Shown in pieces: positions 23,953 through 32,921 of a DNA stretch of 64,000 nt; positions within the stretch are counted from its first letter, which is position 1, and each line of letters starts with the position of its first letter. The notes beneath the pieces were generated by a model, which was given only the letters and a program-made list of their open reading frames with translations, was not told the origin of the DNA and did no database searches. The translations under genes were made by a program, and so were the position numbers. The DNA is from Oscillospiraceae bacterium. Its GTDB lineage: Bacteria; Bacillota; Clostridia; Oscillospirales; Oscillospiraceae. The stretch lies in assembly GCA_902790375.1 (NCBI GenBank), contig CADARY010000018.1, forward strand, positions 58,741-122,740, written 5' to 3'.

Positions 23953-25526
23953 GGTTCTTTCAACACCGCCTCGGCGCACCTTAGCCCGTCCACTGCGGCG
24001 GAGGTGATGCCGCCCGCGTAGCCCGCCCCCTCGCCGCAGGGATAGAGGCCGGGCAGGGACAGGCTCTGCAGATCCTCACCCCGCAGAATACGCACCGGGG
24101 AGGAGGATCTTGTCTCCGGCCCGGTGAGCACCGCCTCGGGATCGTCAAAGCCCCGGAGCTTTTTGCCGAGCGCCGGGATCGCATTCTGCATCACGTCCGT
24201 GATGCGCGCCGGCAGGATCTCCCGGAGATCGCCCCAGCGCACGCCCGGCGCATAGCTCGGCGTGACGGAGCCCGGCCCGGTGCTGGGGCGCTTATTCAGG
24301 AAGTCCCCCACGAGCTGGGCAGGCGCTTGATAGGAACCGGTACAGCGCCAGGCCGCCCGCTCGATCTCCCGCTGCCATTCCATGCCCGCGAGTACCCCCT
24401 CGCCGGGGAAATCCTCCGTGTGCAGGGTGACGAGCAGGGCCGCGTTCGCGTTTTCGCCGTCGCGTTTGGAATAGCTCATGCCGTTGGTGACCACGCCGCC
24501 CGCCTCCGAGGCCGCGGCGAAGACCTTGCCGCCGGGGCACATGCAGAAGGTGTAGGCGCTTGTGCCGTCCGGCAGGTGGACGTTCAGGCTGTAGTCCGCC
24601 GGGGGCAGCTCCCCGCGAGGCCGCCCGTACTGGGCAAGGTCGACAGCCGCCTGCTTATGCTCGATGCGCACCCCCATGGAAAAGGGCTTGCGCTCCATGG
24701 CGATGCCGTTCTCGTGCAGCCAGGTGAAGCTGTCCCGCGCCGAGTGGCCGATGGCGAGGATCAATTGACGGCACGGAAGCGTCTCCGTCACGCCCGCATG
24801 GGTGATCCTCGCCCCGCAGAGCGCGCCGTTTTCCATGACGAGGCCGTCAAGCCGCGTCTCAAAGCGCACTTCCCCGCCGAGGGCGAGGATCTCCTCCCGG
24901 ATCTTTTTCACCACGTCCACCAGCACGTCGGTGCCGATGTGCGGTTTTGCGTCAAAGGTCACGCTCTCCGGTGCGCCGTGGGCGGCAAACTCCTTTAACA
25001 CCCAGAACATGCGCTTATCGTGGGTGCCGGTGTTGAGCTTCCCGTCCGAGAAGGTGCCGGCCCCGCCCTCGCCGAACTGGACGTTGGACTCCGGGTTTAA
25101 GTCTCCGCCCCGGCGGAAGGCCTCGACAGCGATGCTCCTCTGCTCCACCGCCTGGCCCCGCTCAAGGACGATGGGCTTTGCCCCGGCTCTGGCCAGCACC
25201 AGCGCCGCGAACATGCCCGCCGGGCCGAAGCCCGCGACCACGGGCCGCTCTGTGGTTCTGACCTGCGGGATCTCATAGACCGGCGGCGCATAGGGCGCGG
25301 CATCCTTCCCCGCCCTGCGCATGGCCTGCTCTTCCCCGTGCCGCAGCGTCACCGCCGCAGAGCAGGTATAGTGGATGTCGTTTTTCTTGCGCGCGTCCAG
25401 GGAGCGCTTCACGGGAGCGCATTCCGTGATCTCGCTCTCCGCCACGCGCAGCTTTTTCGCCGCCTTTTGCCGCAGAGCCTCCAGCGGCTCGCCCGGCTCA
25501 AGGCGGAGATTGCGTATCAGGATCAT
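23949..25526 (-). CDS. FAD-dependent dehydrogenase (COG2509 type)
   Basis: 525 residues. An N-terminal region of about 80 residues (MILIRNLRLEPGEPLEALRQ...SLDARKKNDIHYT) precedes the FAD site VVAGFGPAGMFAALVLARAG with its GxGPAG fingerprint. Further family blocks are QFGEGGAGTFSDGKLNTGT, HIGTDVLVDVVKKIREEI, LAIGHSARDSF, CMCPGGKVFAAAS and LYPCGEGAGYAGGI. This is the uncharacterised FAD-dependent dehydrogenase family widespread in Clostridia. The substrate is unknown. The start at 25526 overlaps the preceding stop (ATGA), with GGGAGG just upstream. Confidence 0.85.
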   Translation of the reverse strand: MILIRNLRLEPGEPLEALRQKAAKKLRVAESEITECAPVKRSLDARKKNDIHYTCSAAVTLRHGEEQAMRRAGKDAAPYAPPVYEIPQVRTTERPVVAGFGPAGMFAALVLARAGAKPIVLERGQAVEQRSIAVEAFRRGGDLNPESNVQFGEGGAGTFSDGKLNTGTHDKRMFWVLKEFAAHGAPESVTFDAKPHIGTDVLVDVVKKIREEILALGGEVRFETRLDGLVMENGALCGARITHAGVTETLPCRQLILAIGHSARDSFTWLHENGIAMERKPFSMGVRIEHKQAAVDLAQYGRPRGELPPADYSLNVHLPDGTSAYTFCMCPGGKVFAAASEAGGVVTNGMSYSKRDGENANAALLVTLHTEDFPGEGVLAGMEWQREIERAAWRCTGSYQAPAQLVGDFLNKRPSTGPGSVTPSYAPGVRWGDLREILPARITDVMQNAIPALGKKLRGFDDPEAVLTGPETRSSSPVRILRGEDLQSLSLPGLYPCGEGAGYAGGITSAAVDGLRCAEAVLKEP

Positions 25527-26734
25527 ATACCGAGCCTCCCTGCCATCCGTCCGCTTGCCCAGGCCCACTGCAAATTATAGCCGCCGCAGTCCCCGTCGAT
25601 ATCCAGCACCTCTCCGCAGGCGAAGAGGCCGGGGACAAACCAGCTCTCCAGCGTCTCGGGGTTGAAGCCGGAGGTCTTCACGCCGCCCGCTGTCACCTGG
25701 GCCTTGTCAAAGCCCTCGGTTCCGCGCACGTCAAGCCGGAAATCCTTGCAGGCCGACGCGAGCCTTTGCAGCGCCTTGTCATCCATCGTATGCAGCGGGG
25801 CGTTCGCGTCGAGACCCGCGTACTTGACCAGCATCCGGCCCAGGCGGTTGTGGACGATGCCGGTCAGCATGTCCCCGGTCGGGAGATCGGGCAGATTTGC
25901 CCGGCGGGCTTTTAACAGCTCAAGGACGGCGGCTTCGCCATAGTCTCTCAGAAAGTCCGCCGCGAGGACGAGATCCTTCCCGCCCGTGGCGACGGCGCGG
26001 GAGAGGTCGAAGACTGCCGGACCGGAGACGCCCGTCTCGGTAAACTGCAATTCTCCTGCGCTTTCGACAAGGACTTCCCCGCCCGCGTACAGCTTCAGGG
26101 CGCAGTCGGCCCGCACCCCCTTGAGGGCGCGGGGATAATCCGGCGCAGTCAGAAGCTGCACCAGCGAGGGATAGAGCGCTGTGCGCTTGTGGCCCAGGGC
26201 TTTCAAAAGCTCATACCCGTCCATGACGCCGCCGAGCTTCTCGCCCGCCGCGCCCCCGCAGGCGACGATCAGCTTGTCCGCGTGCAGCGTTTCGGTATCG
26301 GTGACGACAGTAAAGCCCTGCTTTTCCCGCTTTAGCTCCCGCACCGGGCAGGCGGATTTCAGCTCCACGCCCCGGGCTTCCAGGGCGAAGCGCAGCACGT
26401 CCACCACGCTGTTGGCGGAGTCGGACAGGGGGTAGACCCGCCCGCCGTACTCCTCAACGGTCACAAGGCCGAGCCCGTGGAAGAAGTCCAGCGCCGCCGC
26501 GGGTGGGAAAGCCGCGAGAGCGGGCGCGGCGAAATCCCGCTCCGCCCCGTGGTAATTCTCGATTGCCGCGCCGGTATTGGTGAGGTTGCAGCGCCCGTTG
26601 CCGGTAGCCAGCAGCTTGCGCCCGGCGCGCTGCTGCCGTTCAAGCAGCACCACGCGCCGCCCCGGCGTCTCCGCTGCCGTCAGCGCGGCCATCATGCCGG
26701 ACGCCCCGGCGCCGATGATGATTACAGTTTGCAT
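25523..26734 (-). CDS. NAD(P)/FAD-dependent oxidoreductase, HI0933/BaiN family
   Basis: 403 residues. Opens with the FAD-binding VIIIGAGASGMMAALTAAE, then KLLATGNGRCNLTN, the signature of the HI0933/YhiN group to which BaiN belongs. The internal domain holds KLIVACGGAAG, QFTETGVSGPAVFDLSRA and VTAGGVKTSGFNPETLES, and the end ACGEVLDIDGDCGGYNLQWA closes the FAD site. Members reduce C=C bonds or unknown metabolites; BaiN acts on bile-acid intermediates, but that activity cannot be inferred here from sequence alone. It starts 7 bases after the asparaginase stop and overlaps the COG2509 gene by 4 bases. Confidence 0.87.
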   Translation of the reverse strand: MQTVIIIGAGASGMMAALTAAETPGRRVVLLERQQRAGRKLLATGNGRCNLTNTGAAIENYHGAERDFAAPALAAFPPAAALDFFHGLGLVTVEEYGGRVYPLSDSANSVVDVLRFALEARGVELKSACPVRELKREKQGFTVVTDTETLHADKLIVACGGAAGEKLGGVMDGYELLKALGHKRTALYPSLVQLLTAPDYPRALKGVRADCALKLYAGGEVLVESAGELQFTETGVSGPAVFDLSRAVATGGKDLVLAADFLRDYGEAAVLELLKARRANLPDLPTGDMLTGIVHNRLGRMLVKYAGLDANAPLHTMDDKALQRLASACKDFRLDVRGTEGFDKAQVTAGGVKTSGFNPETLESWFVPGLFACGEVLDIDGDCGGYNLQWAWASGRMAGRLGI

Positions 26735-26741
26735 AGAATCT

Positions 26742-27740
26742 TCACTCTCTTCTCAGCATATCGTGCGCCACGGGGGTATAGAAGAGCTTTGCCACCTCCT
26801 GCGGCTCCTTCGTCTGGCCGAGAATCCACATCATCTTGGCATAGAGGGACTCGCTCGTCATGTCGTAGCCCTCGAGCACCAAAGGGTTCTGCTTGAGGCT
26901 GTGGCCCACGGAGTAGACCGAGAGATCCGAGCCCTCGTTCTGCACCTGGGTGGTGACGACGAGGAACTTGCCCGACGCCGTGTGCTTCTGCACGAGGCGC
27001 AGAATACGGTCGTCCTCATAGGCGGGAAGGCCCCCAACGCCGAAGCACTCCATGATGAGCGCGTCGTTTCGCTCCAGCAGGAAGTCCAGCACCGCAGGGT
27101 CCATGCCCGGCACCATCTTCACAAGTGCCACCTTTTCATCCAGCACATCGAAAAAGCGCGGGGCGTAGAAGGCGTCCGGCGCGATGTAGCGCACCAGATG
27201 ATGATCCAGCAGGATGCCCACGTCGGGGTAGTTGATACTGGAAAAGGCCGCGAAGCTCTTCGAGCAGGTCTTGCGCGCGTGGGTGCCGAGGATGACGCGC
27301 CCGCTGAACACGATGTTCACCCCCGCGAGTTCTCCTGAGGCGGCGCAGACGAAGGCGTCGGTCAGGTTCAGCTTGGAGTCGGTGGAGTCGTAGTTGATGG
27401 GCTTTTGCGCCCCGGTGAGCATGATGGCCTTGTCCGCCCCCTGCACCAGATAGCTCAGGGCCGCCGCGGTATAGGCCATGGTGTCGGTGCCGTGGCTGAT
27501 GACAAAGCCGTCGTACTCGTCATAGGCCTCCCGGATGGCTGCGGCGGTCTTGACCCAGTGGGCCGGTGTGATGTTGGTGGAATCCAGAGAAAAAAGATTC
27601 ACGCAGTCCACATGGCAGAGATCCCGGATCGCCGGCACATACCGCAGAAGCTGGGCCGGGCTGAGCTCCGGCGCAAGGCCGTCCGGCGTCATCTCCGAGG
27701 CGATGGTCCCGCCGGTCCCGATCATGAGGATGTTTTTCAT
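26742..27740 (-). CDS. ansA: L-asparaginase
   Basis: 332 residues; hydrolyses L-asparagine to aspartate and ammonia. Both catalytic threonine blocks are present: ILMIGTGGTIASEM (Thr12 nucleophile) and GFVISHGTDTMAYTA. A Lys in MLTGAQKP completes the site. No signal peptide is seen, so it fits the cytoplasmic type I enzyme. First gene of a four-gene minus-strand operon with two flavoproteins and a GT39 enzyme; no shared pathway is obvious. Confidence 0.93.
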   Translation of the reverse strand: MKNILMIGTGGTIASEMTPDGLAPELSPAQLLRYVPAIRDLCHVDCVNLFSLDSTNITPAHWVKTAAAIREAYDEYDGFVISHGTDTMAYTAAALSYLVQGADKAIMLTGAQKPINYDSTDSKLNLTDAFVCAASGELAGVNIVFSGRVILGTHARKTCSKSFAAFSSINYPDVGILLDHHLVRYIAPDAFYAPRFFDVLDEKVALVKMVPGMDPAVLDFLLERNDALIMECFGVGGLPAYEDDRILRLVQKHTASGKFLVVTTQVQNEGSDLSVYSVGHSLKQNPLVLEGYDMTSESLYAKMMWILGQTKEPQEVAKLFYTPVAHDMLRRE

Positions 27741-27813
27741 GGCGTCACGCTCCGCATTTTGCTTTTTGTTTTCTCATTATACCCTCTTCCCGGACTTTGC
27801 ACAAGCATTGTAT

Positions 27814-27843
27814 TTGACAGAGAACGGCCTTGCGCGGTATAAT
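27814..27843 (+). promoter_or_regulatory. Promoter of the CotH-type gene
   Basis: TTGACA (27814-27819), 18 bases, TATAAT (27838-27843), 52 bases before ATG 27896. Confidence 0.75.
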
Positions 27844-27895
27844 TATTTAATACGTGTTGTTTTTCACCGACTGTCGACTGTTTCCGGAGGTGCCC

Positions 27896-30370
27896 ATGCG
27901 CAAGCGCAATCACCCCATATTGTATATTCTCGCCGTGCTGATGCTGACGGTGATCGCTTTTGCTGCCCTTCTTGAGAAGAAGGCCAATCCGTTCGCCCGG
28001 GCGGACGCACCGGCGGCGCTGAGCCCCGCGCCCGCGCCGACAACCACGCCGGAGCCGGTCTCCTCCTTGATGGGCAGGCTGCGCATCTCGGAGCTGATGG
28101 AAAAAAACCGCAGCGTGCTCCGGGATGAGGACGGGGATTTCTCCGACTGGATCGAGCTTGCCAACGTCTCTGACGAGGCGATCAATCTCGAGGGCTGCCG
28201 CATCGCCGACCGCGTGGGCCGCTACGGCTGGACCTTCCCGTCGATCGAGCTGGAGCCCGGTGAAAAGCTGGTGCTCTTCGCCTCAAGGAAAAACCGCTTC
28301 GACGATGAGATGCATATGGACTTTGCCCTCTCGGAATACGACTGCGTCTATCTCTATGACTCCGCCGATAACGCGGTGGACTGTGCCGCCTGCGGCGGCT
28401 GCGCGGCGGACGTGTCCATGGCTCTGGACGCAGAGGGGAACTGGGCGGCCAGCCTCTACCCGACACCGGGCTATGCCAACACCCCCGCCGGGTATGAGGC
28501 CTGGCAGCAGAGTCTTGTCCCTGCCGGTCCCCTGGTGATCAGCGAGGCGGCGGTCCGGAACCTGGGCCTCACGGTGGCGGGCAATTCCAGGGAATGCGAC
28601 TGGGTGGAGATCAAAAACATCTCTGATGAGGCGGTGCGCCTTTCGGATTACTGTCTCTCCGACAAGGAGGCCGAGCCCTTCCTCTGGCAGATGCCGGATG
28701 TGGAGCTGAAAAGCGGCGCCGTTATGCTCTTCGTGTGTGAGGCGCCGGGCTCGGACTTCTACGGGAATGTGCCCTGCACGGGCTTTTCTCTCAATTCCAC
28801 CCATGAGCAGCTTTATATTACGGACAAAACGGGCGAGCTTGTGGACGCGGCAAGCCTGCGGGACATTCCCGCCGGCGGCAGCTACGGCCGTATGGATGGG
28901 GAGAATGGCTTCTTCTATTTTGCAAAGCCCAGCCCCGGGAAGGAGAATGCCGGGGGCCTGCGCCGCGTCAGTGCAAAGCCCCGGGCCCTCACGGCGGACG
29001 GCGTTTTTGAGGGCGTGGAGAAAATCACGCTCGAGCTTGAGGGCGAGGGAGAAGTGCGCTATACGATCAACGGCTCCGCCCCCACGCGGGAGAGCGCGCT
29101 TTACACCGGCCCCATCGAAATTGACAAGACCTGTGTTGTGAGTGTGAAGAGCTTTGAGCCGGGCGCCCTGCCCAGCCGTACCCTGTCCCTGAGCTATATC
29201 GTCAACGAGGGGCATACTCTGCCGGTGGCAAGCTTCGTGGCCGAAAACTTCAAGGAGTTTCACGGCATTTACAGCGTAGGCAGCAAGCTCTATGAGCTGC
29301 CCGGCACCCTGGCCCTTTACCGCGAGGACGGGGAGAGCTTCAACATCAACTGCGGCGTCACCCTCAACGGGGAGACAAGCCTGGTCCTGCCGAAGAAGAA
29401 CCTCGCCGTACACATCAGCGGCGGCTATGGGGATGAAGTGCTCGACTGCGATCTTTACGGGGGCGGCGCGACCTCCTTCACGGCGCTGCTGCTGCGGGCA
29501 GGGCAGGACCAGTATCAGGGCGTCATCCGCAATGAGCTTGCCCAGCGCTTGGCCGAAAAGGCGGAAACCGCCGCCATCAACCAGCGCAGCCTCTACTGTG
29601 TGCTTTATCTCAACGGCGAGTATGAGGGCATCTATACCCTCAAGGAGCGGCCCAACGCCTCGCTCTATGCCAATGTGGCCGGAGTGGAGAAGGACAGCGT
29701 GGAGTGCTTTGAGGCCCCCGCCCCTTACGGGACGGCGTTTTATAAGCAAACCGTGGACTTTATCAACGACAATGACATGAGCCTGGAGGAAAACTACGCC
29801 CGGTTCTGCAAGGTCGTGGATATTGACAGTCTCATCGACTGGCTCATTCTGGAGGGCTTCTGCGCCAATACCGACGTGACCAGCGGCAACCTCCGCTATG
29901 CCCGCTCCGACCAGGCCGACGGCAGATGGCACCTGCTGTTCTACGATCTGGACGCGGCCTTCCGCAGCTTCGACAGCATCCAGAGCAACCTGCTCAATGA
30001 CTACAGCGCAGAGCGCATCCAGGTGGCAGCTATCTCGGTGCCGCTGATGAAAAACGAGAGCTTCCGCACCCGGTTTCTCGCCCGGGCGGCCGCGCTTCTG
30101 CAAGGCCCCCTGTCCAACGAATCCGTGCTGGAGGAGATCGACCGCATGACCGACGAGCTCCGCCCGGAGATTCCCCGGGACTACGGAAAGGTCGGGTCGA
30201 GCGAGGCCTCCTGGGAGCGCTCCATCCGGGATCTGAAGAGCATGATCGCAGACAGGGACTGGTGCCAGGCTAACATCGACAGCCTCTCCCGCATCTTCGG
30301 CCTGAGCAGTGATGAGCGGGCAGCATACTTCGGCGAGATCGACAAGAACCCGCCGAAGCCGAAAGAATAA
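27896..30370 (+). CDS. CotH-kinase protein with lamin-tail and CHB_HEX_C domains
   Basis: 824 residues. N-terminal membrane anchor or signal (residues 7-28) and a Pro/Thr linker. Two lamin-tail domains follow (about 55-165 and 210-330; both contain D-W-x-E-I/L plus ...LEPGEKLVLF or ...LKSGAVMLFV). A chitobiase/hexosaminidase C-terminal-like domain comes next (about 370-435; VRYTINGSAPTRESALY). The CotH kinase-like domain fills the rest, with YLNGEYEGIYTLKERPN and the metal motif FYDLDAAFRSF. CotH phosphorylates spore coat proteins in Bacillus, but versions with lamin-tail domains are extracellular and of unknown target. GGAGGTG sits 4 bases before the ATG. A membrane-protein gene follows after 17 bases. 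Confidence 0.87.
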   Translation: MRKRNHPILYILAVLMLTVIAFAALLEKKANPFARADAPAALSPAPAPTTTPEPVSSLMGRLRISELMEKNRSVLRDEDGDFSDWIELANVSDEAINLEGCRIADRVGRYGWTFPSIELEPGEKLVLFASRKNRFDDEMHMDFALSEYDCVYLYDSADNAVDCAACGGCAADVSMALDAEGNWAASLYPTPGYANTPAGYEAWQQSLVPAGPLVISEAAVRNLGLTVAGNSRECDWVEIKNISDEAVRLSDYCLSDKEAEPFLWQMPDVELKSGAVMLFVCEAPGSDFYGNVPCTGFSLNSTHEQLYITDKTGELVDAASLRDIPAGGSYGRMDGENGFFYFAKPSPGKENAGGLRRVSAKPRALTADGVFEGVEKITLELEGEGEVRYTINGSAPTRESALYTGPIEIDKTCVVSVKSFEPGALPSRTLSLSYIVNEGHTLPVASFVAENFKEFHGIYSVGSKLYELPGTLALYREDGESFNINCGVTLNGETSLVLPKKNLAVHISGGYGDEVLDCDLYGGGATSFTALLLRAGQDQYQGVIRNELAQRLAEKAETAAINQRSLYCVLYLNGEYEGIYTLKERPNASLYANVAGVEKDSVECFEAPAPYGTAFYKQTVDFINDNDMSLEENYARFCKVVDIDSLIDWLILEGFCANTDVTSGNLRYARSDQADGRWHLLFYDLDAAFRSFDSIQSNLLNDYSAERIQVAAISVPLMKNESFRTRFLARAAALLQGPLSNESVLEEIDRMTDELRPEIPRDYGKVGSSEASWERSIRDLKSMIADRDWCQANIDSLSRIFGLSSDERAAYFGEIDKNPPKPKE

Positions 30371-30387
30371 GGGGGGAGGAGCCCTTT

Positions 30388-31566
30388 ATGACCGAAAAAT
30401 GCGAGGCGCGAAAGCGCTTCTGTCTCCTGTTCTGCGCCGTGCTGACAGCTTTCCTCTGCTGGCGCTGGCAGCGGATCTTCTATCTCATGTGCGCCGATTA
30501 TATCCTCTCGGACATGCCGGCCCACGTGAAGCTGGCTCTCGGTCGAAACGACTACAGCCTGGCGTCCTGGTTTGTGCGCCTGCTGTGGGGCCTTCTGGGC
30601 GAGGCGCGGGGTCAGACCGCCCTGTCGCTGCTGCTCACGGCAAACCAGCTTCTGGGCCTTGTGACCCTGTGGCTTCTGCTGCGGCGCATGTTCCCGCGGC
30701 TTGCGGGCGAATATGCCTTTCTTGCGGTATTGCTTGCCCATCTCTGCGGGCCCTGGATCTTCCCGGGGCAGACGGGCATGTACCTCGGCGTCTATAACGG
30801 CAATGTCTACCACAACATGACCCTGCTCTTCAGCCGCACACCCATTCCGCTTGTGCTGCTGTGCTTCTTCCGCCTCTGGGATGACCGGCGCGCGGCGCTG
30901 CGTCTCGGCGACTGGCTTGGTCTTTCCGTGTGGCTGCTGCTGTCAACGCTCTTTAAGCCCAGCTTTCTCGGTGCCTTTGCCCCGGCAGTCTTCGCCATGC
31001 TGGTGTGGGACTTCTTCAAGACCCGCGCCCGCGGATTCAAAAACGAGCTGCTGATCGGCCTTGCCTTCATTCCCGCGCTGCTGGCCCTGGTATGGAGCTC
31101 CAGCGCTCTCTTTGCCGAGGACTTTGCCGGCACAAGCTCGGGCGTCGCCCTCAGAAGCTGGACTCTTGCCGGGCTTTTGGCTGCGCTTGTCATGTATTTC
31201 CGGGGCCTGCTGCTGCCGATCTGGAGCTGGAGCAGCCAGGGAGTGCGGGAAAAGGAGCAGCGCGGTCACCTCGCCATTCTCGCGGGGGTGCTGGGCGTGT
31301 CGATCCTGGAGGCGCTGGTTCTCACGGAGACGGGCTTTCGCGCAAACGACGGCAACTTCGAGTGGGGCAGCCTCTCCCTCTATCCCACGGTCTTCGGCGC
31401 AGCCATCACCCTGCTGTTTCTTCTGCTCAAGGGGACGGACTGGAAAAAGAGCCCGGAGCGCATCCGCGCCGTTGTGGGCATCGTTTTGCTCCTCGGTCAC
31501 CTCATCGTCGGGGTCTACTGCCTGAGCCGCCCGGGTCACGCGGGGTACGATTGGTTCTACTTCTGA
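30388..31566 (+). CDS. Polytopic membrane protein, unknown function
   Basis: 392 residues, mostly hydrophobic, with about nine or ten membrane helices and a short basic N-terminus. Helices are separated by Arg-rich loops (LWDDRRAALRLGDW, FFKTRARGFKNE). A conserved-looking outside loop GPWIFPGQTGMYLGVYNGN recalls polytopic glycan-handling enzymes such as GT-C or polymerase proteins, but no catalytic acid motif is evident and I do not assign a family. It is 17 bases after the CotH-type gene with a strong GGGGGGAGGAG site, so the two are probably expressed together at the membrane. Confidence 0.75.
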   Translation: MTEKCEARKRFCLLFCAVLTAFLCWRWQRIFYLMCADYILSDMPAHVKLALGRNDYSLASWFVRLLWGLLGEARGQTALSLLLTANQLLGLVTLWLLLRRMFPRLAGEYAFLAVLLAHLCGPWIFPGQTGMYLGVYNGNVYHNMTLLFSRTPIPLVLLCFFRLWDDRRAALRLGDWLGLSVWLLLSTLFKPSFLGAFAPAVFAMLVWDFFKTRARGFKNELLIGLAFIPALLALVWSSSALFAEDFAGTSSGVALRSWTLAGLLAALVMYFRGLLLPIWSWSSQGVREKEQRGHLAILAGVLGVSILEALVLTETGFRANDGNFEWGSLSLYPTVFGAAITLLFLLLKGTDWKKSPERIRAVVGIVLLLGHLIVGVYCLSRPGHAGYDWFYF

Positions 31567-31571
31567 AATAT

Positions 31572-31607
31572 AAAACGCACGGCTGAACGCCGTGCGTTTT
31601 ATATTTT
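31572..31607 (+). terminator. Rho-independent terminator
   Basis: Perfect 12-bp stem AAAACGCACGGC / GCCGTGCGTTTT with loop TGAAC, then ATATTTTA, just after the membrane protein stop. Confidence 0.85.
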
Positions 31608-31608
31608 A

Positions 31609-31739
31609 GGCAACACCGCACAATCCGCCTTCGGCATCTCCTGGAAAATTTGTGCCCTGATTTCGTCACTTTTTCTTGAGGTACACAAAGTACATCTGCG
31701 AAATCAGGATCTGCTCTTGCCGAATTATGCGGTATTGCC
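31609..31739. mobile_element. MITE family I, copy C (131 bp, inverted orientation)
   Basis: Begins GGCAACACCGCACAATCCGC and ends GAATTATGCGGTATTGCC, so it lies inverted relative to the other copies. Both arms are present and complementary. Flanks are TTTA and TTCA, an imperfect target duplication. It fills most of the gap between a terminator and the 3' end of greA. Confidence 0.85.
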
Positions 31740-31750
31740 TTCACATCGTA

Positions 31751-32254
31751 TCAGTATCCCAGCAGGGGGACGGAGCCGTCGTCCTCACCCTTGGTGATGG
31801 CGCGGATCTCGGCCTCGTAGCTGTAGCTGTCGTTGACATGGACGGTGATCACGTCGCCCACCTTCCGGCCGAGAACGGATTTGCCGAAGGGGGAGTCCAT
31901 GCTGATGAGCCCCTTGCGCGGGTCCGTGCGCACCGTGGACACCACCTGGATGACCTGGGTCTCGTCGTCCTCGGGGATGTAGATCTCCACCTTGTCAAAA
32001 AGCCCCACCTCGTCCGCGGCGGAGCGATCCTCGATCACGTGGGCGGTCTTGATCATGCCCTCGAGATAGCGGATGCGGCTGCGGTTCTTGTTCTGCGCCT
32101 GCTTGGCGGCCTTGTATTCAAAATTCTCGCTCAGATCCCCGAAGGCGCGGGTGCGCTTGACCTCCTCGATGAGGCCGGGCATCAGCTCGAGCCGGCGGTA
32201 ATCCAGCTCCTCCTGCATCTTTTTGATGTCTTCTCTTGTCAGTTCGTCGTGCAT
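31751..32254 (-). CDS. greA: Transcription elongation factor GreA
   Basis: 167 residues. The N-terminal coiled coil (about 1-80) contains LTREDIKKMQEELDYRR and the tip RAFGDLSENFEYKAAK, with Asp and Glu in the D-L-S-E-N position that prompts RNA cleavage in backtracked RNA polymerase. The C-terminal FKBP-like domain has VGDVITVHVNDSYSYEAEI. The start at 32254 is chosen for the GAGGA site 7 bases upstream and the usual GreA length. It follows a small conserved gene by 17 bases. Confidence 0.93.
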   Translation of the reverse strand: MHDELTREDIKKMQEELDYRRLELMPGLIEEVKRTRAFGDLSENFEYKAAKQAQNKNRSRIRYLEGMIKTAHVIEDRSAADEVGLFDKVEIYIPEDDETQVIQVVSTVRTDPRKGLISMDSPFGKSVLGRKVGDVITVHVNDSYSYEAEIRAITKGEDDGSVPLLGY

Positions 32255-32271
32255 ATCGTCCTCACAAAATG

Positions 32272-32679
32272 TCAAAGATCAATATTGATCGTGCTCAGGC
32301 CGTTTTTCTCAAACTCCTGCATGTACTCCTCCATCCGGGCGGACAGCTCCGTAAAATCCTCGGGATCGCAGTCCTCGAGACCGAGGTCGCGCCTTGCCAG
32401 CTCCTCGGCCAGGATGTTGAAGAAAACTGCGTCCTCATAATCGGCGATGGCCTCATGGATGCCGCCGTCCTCATAAGCCTGGGAGGGGAAGACATGCCCG
32501 TGCCAGCGCTGCACCAGCGAGCGCATCCCCTGTCCCGGCGCCAGGGCGAAGAGCTTTTCCTGCAGCAGGTCATAATCCTCAAACCGGTCGTCGCCCCTGG
32601 CCGAGTTCAGGATCCAGTTGCCGATATACACCATGTCCAGCAGCCGCCGGTATTCCTTGTCGCTCAGTTCGATGTTCAT
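32272..32679 (-). CDS. Conserved hypothetical protein upstream of greA
   Basis: 135-residue acidic, soluble, probably helical protein (MNIELSDKEYRRLLDMVYIG start; ends NGLSTINIDL). No signal, membrane helix or known catalytic motif. A strong AGGAGG site lies 8 bases before the ATG at 32679. It precedes greA in the same operon. I cannot assign a family. Confidence 0.8.
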   Translation of the reverse strand: MNIELSDKEYRRLLDMVYIGNWILNSARGDDRFEDYDLLQEKLFALAPGQGMRSLVQRWHGHVFPSQAYEDGGIHEAIADYEDAVFFNILAEELARRDLGLEDCDPEDFTELSARMEEYMQEFEKNGLSTINIDL

Positions 32680-32921
32680 GAAGCTCCCCTCCTTGCATCC
32701 CCGCATATATTGTGCTCAAAGCATTATAGCAGAACAGCCAGTACAATTCCACAGGAAAAGGATACAAATTTTATTGCGCTCACGCATGCTTGTTCATGTT
32801 TTCTCGTTATTATTCCGCGCTGTACGGCTCGGAATGCCGCCGCGGCGTATTTTTTTCTTGCCATGCGCCCGGCTTTGGGTTATAGTATAGTGAAATTTTT
32901 CTTTGCGGGGAGGCGACGCGT

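Noticed and set aside
31676-32440. Open frame starting in MITE copy C and running across greA
   Set aside because: It begins inside the repeat and is antisense to greA; the recurring RYTKYICEK-like peptide comes from the repeat, not a gene.
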